Positions 5,922 through 6,698 of a stretch of 6,698 bases of DNA are shown one piece after another. Below the pieces are notes generated by a model. It made no database searches. It saw only the letters and a program-made list of their open reading frames with translations, and was not told where the DNA came from. A program made the position numbers and the translations under genes. Source of the DNA: Chloroflexota bacterium (GTDB taxonomy: Bacteria; Chloroflexota; Anaerolineae; Caldilineales; Caldilineaceae); NCBI GenBank assembly GCA_003577365.1, contig QEUY01000215.1, positions 1 through 6,698 of the forward strand, read 5' to 3'. How positions within the stretch are numbered: position 1 is the first letter of the stretch; each line of letters begins with the position of its first letter.

Positions 5922-6647
5922 ATGACGCCTATGCAGGAACCCTACTCGCTCACGCGCGACCCGCTCTACTATTTCACGGTCGGCTTTTTCGCCCTGCTGA
6001 CCACCGCCCTGCCCGCGCTCCTGGGCCAGCCGCGCTTTCTGCCGCTGATCCAGGCGCTGGCGCTAACCGTCTTTATGGCGATCCCACTGCAAAAAGGTCA
6101 TCTGCGCGGCGCCATCAACGTCATGGTGCTGTGGCTGCTCCTGCAATATACCCTCATCGCACTGCTCACATGGGGCTTTGGCGGCTACGTCGAGCGGGCC
6201 ATCGACGATGGCTTTGTCTACCGCGGTGAACTGGCTTCTTGGTTCTACGACGAGACAGTGCTGCCCGGCGGCCTACAGGCCGCGCCTATCGCCCGCCTGA
6301 TCGAAATTCTGGGCATCATCTTAGGCAGCCTGCTCACCGCCGGGCTGGTCGGCGCTTGGTTTCTGGTGCGCGCCGTGGACTTGGCGGGCTTTGGCACGGG
6401 CGCGCTGCTCACCTCACTGGATACACCGGCGCTAATCCTGCGCGTTATTCCACTCTGGTCGTTGGTGCGCATCGCAGGCTATGCTGGACTGGTCATCCTC
6501 TTGGCTGAACCACTGCTTGCCAACCGCTGGTCGCTCACGCATCTCCTGACCCAGCGCCGCCAGTTGTTGTGGATCTCGCTGGGGCTGGTCGTCGGCGGAC
6601 TGCTCCTGGAACTCGTCCTGCCGGGCCTAATGGCACGCGCCGCCTAG
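5922..6647 (+). CDS. Unrecognised membrane protein with about six helices
   Basis: I do not recognise the family. The 241-residue product is strongly hydrophobic, with likely membrane helices near residues 15-34, 39-56, 64-84, 124-148, 170-195 and 215-236. There is a more polar segment between helices 3 and 4 (about 86-122, with ERAIDDGF and WFYDETVLPGG) and a short one at 150-168. No signal peptide, catalytic motif or metal-binding cluster is evident. The frame is closed upstream by a TGA at 5907-5909, so translation starts at 5922 or at the ATG at 5931; neither has a clear Shine-Dalgarno site. It has its own promoter and structured leader, separated from pstB by an inverted repeat. The next gene begins 13 nt after its stop, so the two probably form an operon. 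Base composition resembles its neighbours. Confidence 0.8.
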   Translation: MTPMQEPYSLTRDPLYYFTVGFFALLTTALPALLGQPRFLPLIQALALTVFMAIPLQKGHLRGAINVMVLWLLLQYTLIALLTWGFGGYVERAIDDGFVYRGELASWFYDETVLPGGLQAAPIARLIEILGIILGSLLTAGLVGAWFLVRAVDLAGFGTGALLTSLDTPALILRVIPLWSLVRIAGYAGLVILLAEPLLANRWSLTHLLTQRRQLLWISLGLVVGGLLLELVLPGLMARAA

Positions 6648-6660
6648 GCTGCACGTCCCT

Positions 6661-6698
6661 ATGCTCATCCAACGCGTCGCCATCCAAGGTTTCAAGAC
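6661..6698 (+). CDS. Start of a probable SMC/RecF/SbcC-type ATPase, cut by the window end
   Basis: Only 12 codons are present, reading MLIQRVAIQGFK. A short beta strand followed by xGFK or xNFK is the typical opening of SMC, RecF, SbcC and related ATPases, just before the Walker A loop. The ATG is 13 nt after the upstream stop; no clear Shine-Dalgarno site is seen. The fragment is too short to choose among the families or to exclude chance. Confidence 0.4.
   Translation, partial: MLIQRVAIQGFK

Noticed and set aside
5840..6229. 129-residue frame overlapping the membrane protein start
   Set aside because: It starts in a hairpin loop with no ribosome site, and its translation is Arg/Ala/Pro-rich with no domain. 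The overlapping frame from 5922 encodes clear membrane helices. A short leader peptide at its start remains possible but unsupported.
1..6698. CRISPR arrays, tRNA or rRNA genes, insertion sequences, phage or defence genes
   Set aside because: I saw no regularly spaced repeats, transposase motifs, tRNA-like folds or rRNA sequence. All recognised genes are intact apart from the two cut by the window edges.

Overview
The window carries a complete high-affinity phosphate uptake operon (pstS, pstC, pstA, pstB). Upstream and on the same strand is a two-component system of PhoR/PhoB type. Downstream is a separate unit that starts with an unrecognised six-helix membrane protein and runs into the first codons of a probable SMC/RecF/SbcC-type ATPase. 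All genes are on the + strand. The DNA is GC-rich with good Shine-Dalgarno sites. The lipoprotein PstS, the gene order and the protein style suggest a free-living bacterium, possibly Chloroflexota. That placement is an impression from sequence style and was not tested.

Layout. Positions 1-1065 hold the 3' part of a PAS-containing histidine kinase; its N-terminus lies outside the window. It is followed 13 nt later by an OmpR/PhoB-family response regulator (1079-1771, GTG start). The gap 1772-1993 contains the regulatory centre of the window: a row of four 7-bp half-sites at about 11-bp spacing (1840-1880), then exactly 10 bp, then an extended -10 element (1891-1896). This is the geometry of a PhoB-activated pstS promoter. 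pstS (1994-3004), pstC (3032-4033), pstA (4030-4884) and pstB (4895-5644) follow with short gaps or overlaps, as expected for one co-transcribed and partly translationally coupled operon. A perfect 16-bp inverted repeat (5663-5714) closes it. No phoU follows pstB in this window.

The second unit has its own sigma70-like promoter (5772-5800) and a leader of about 115 nt with two perfect hairpins (5829-5852 and 5861-5878). The membrane protein (5922-6647) and the partial ATPase gene (6661 to the window end) follow, 13 nt apart.

How it fits together. The kinase is inferred to sense phosphate status, probably through Pst, and to phosphorylate the regulator. The regulator is inferred to bind the half-site array and switch on pstSCAB. 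PstS captures phosphate at the outer membrane face, PstC and PstA form the channel, and PstB supplies ATP hydrolysis. The window is mainly a well-known system. The points worth a second look are the promoter architecture, an EF-hand-like loop in PstS, altered motifs in PstA and PstB, the missing phoU, and the structured leader before the unknown membrane protein.
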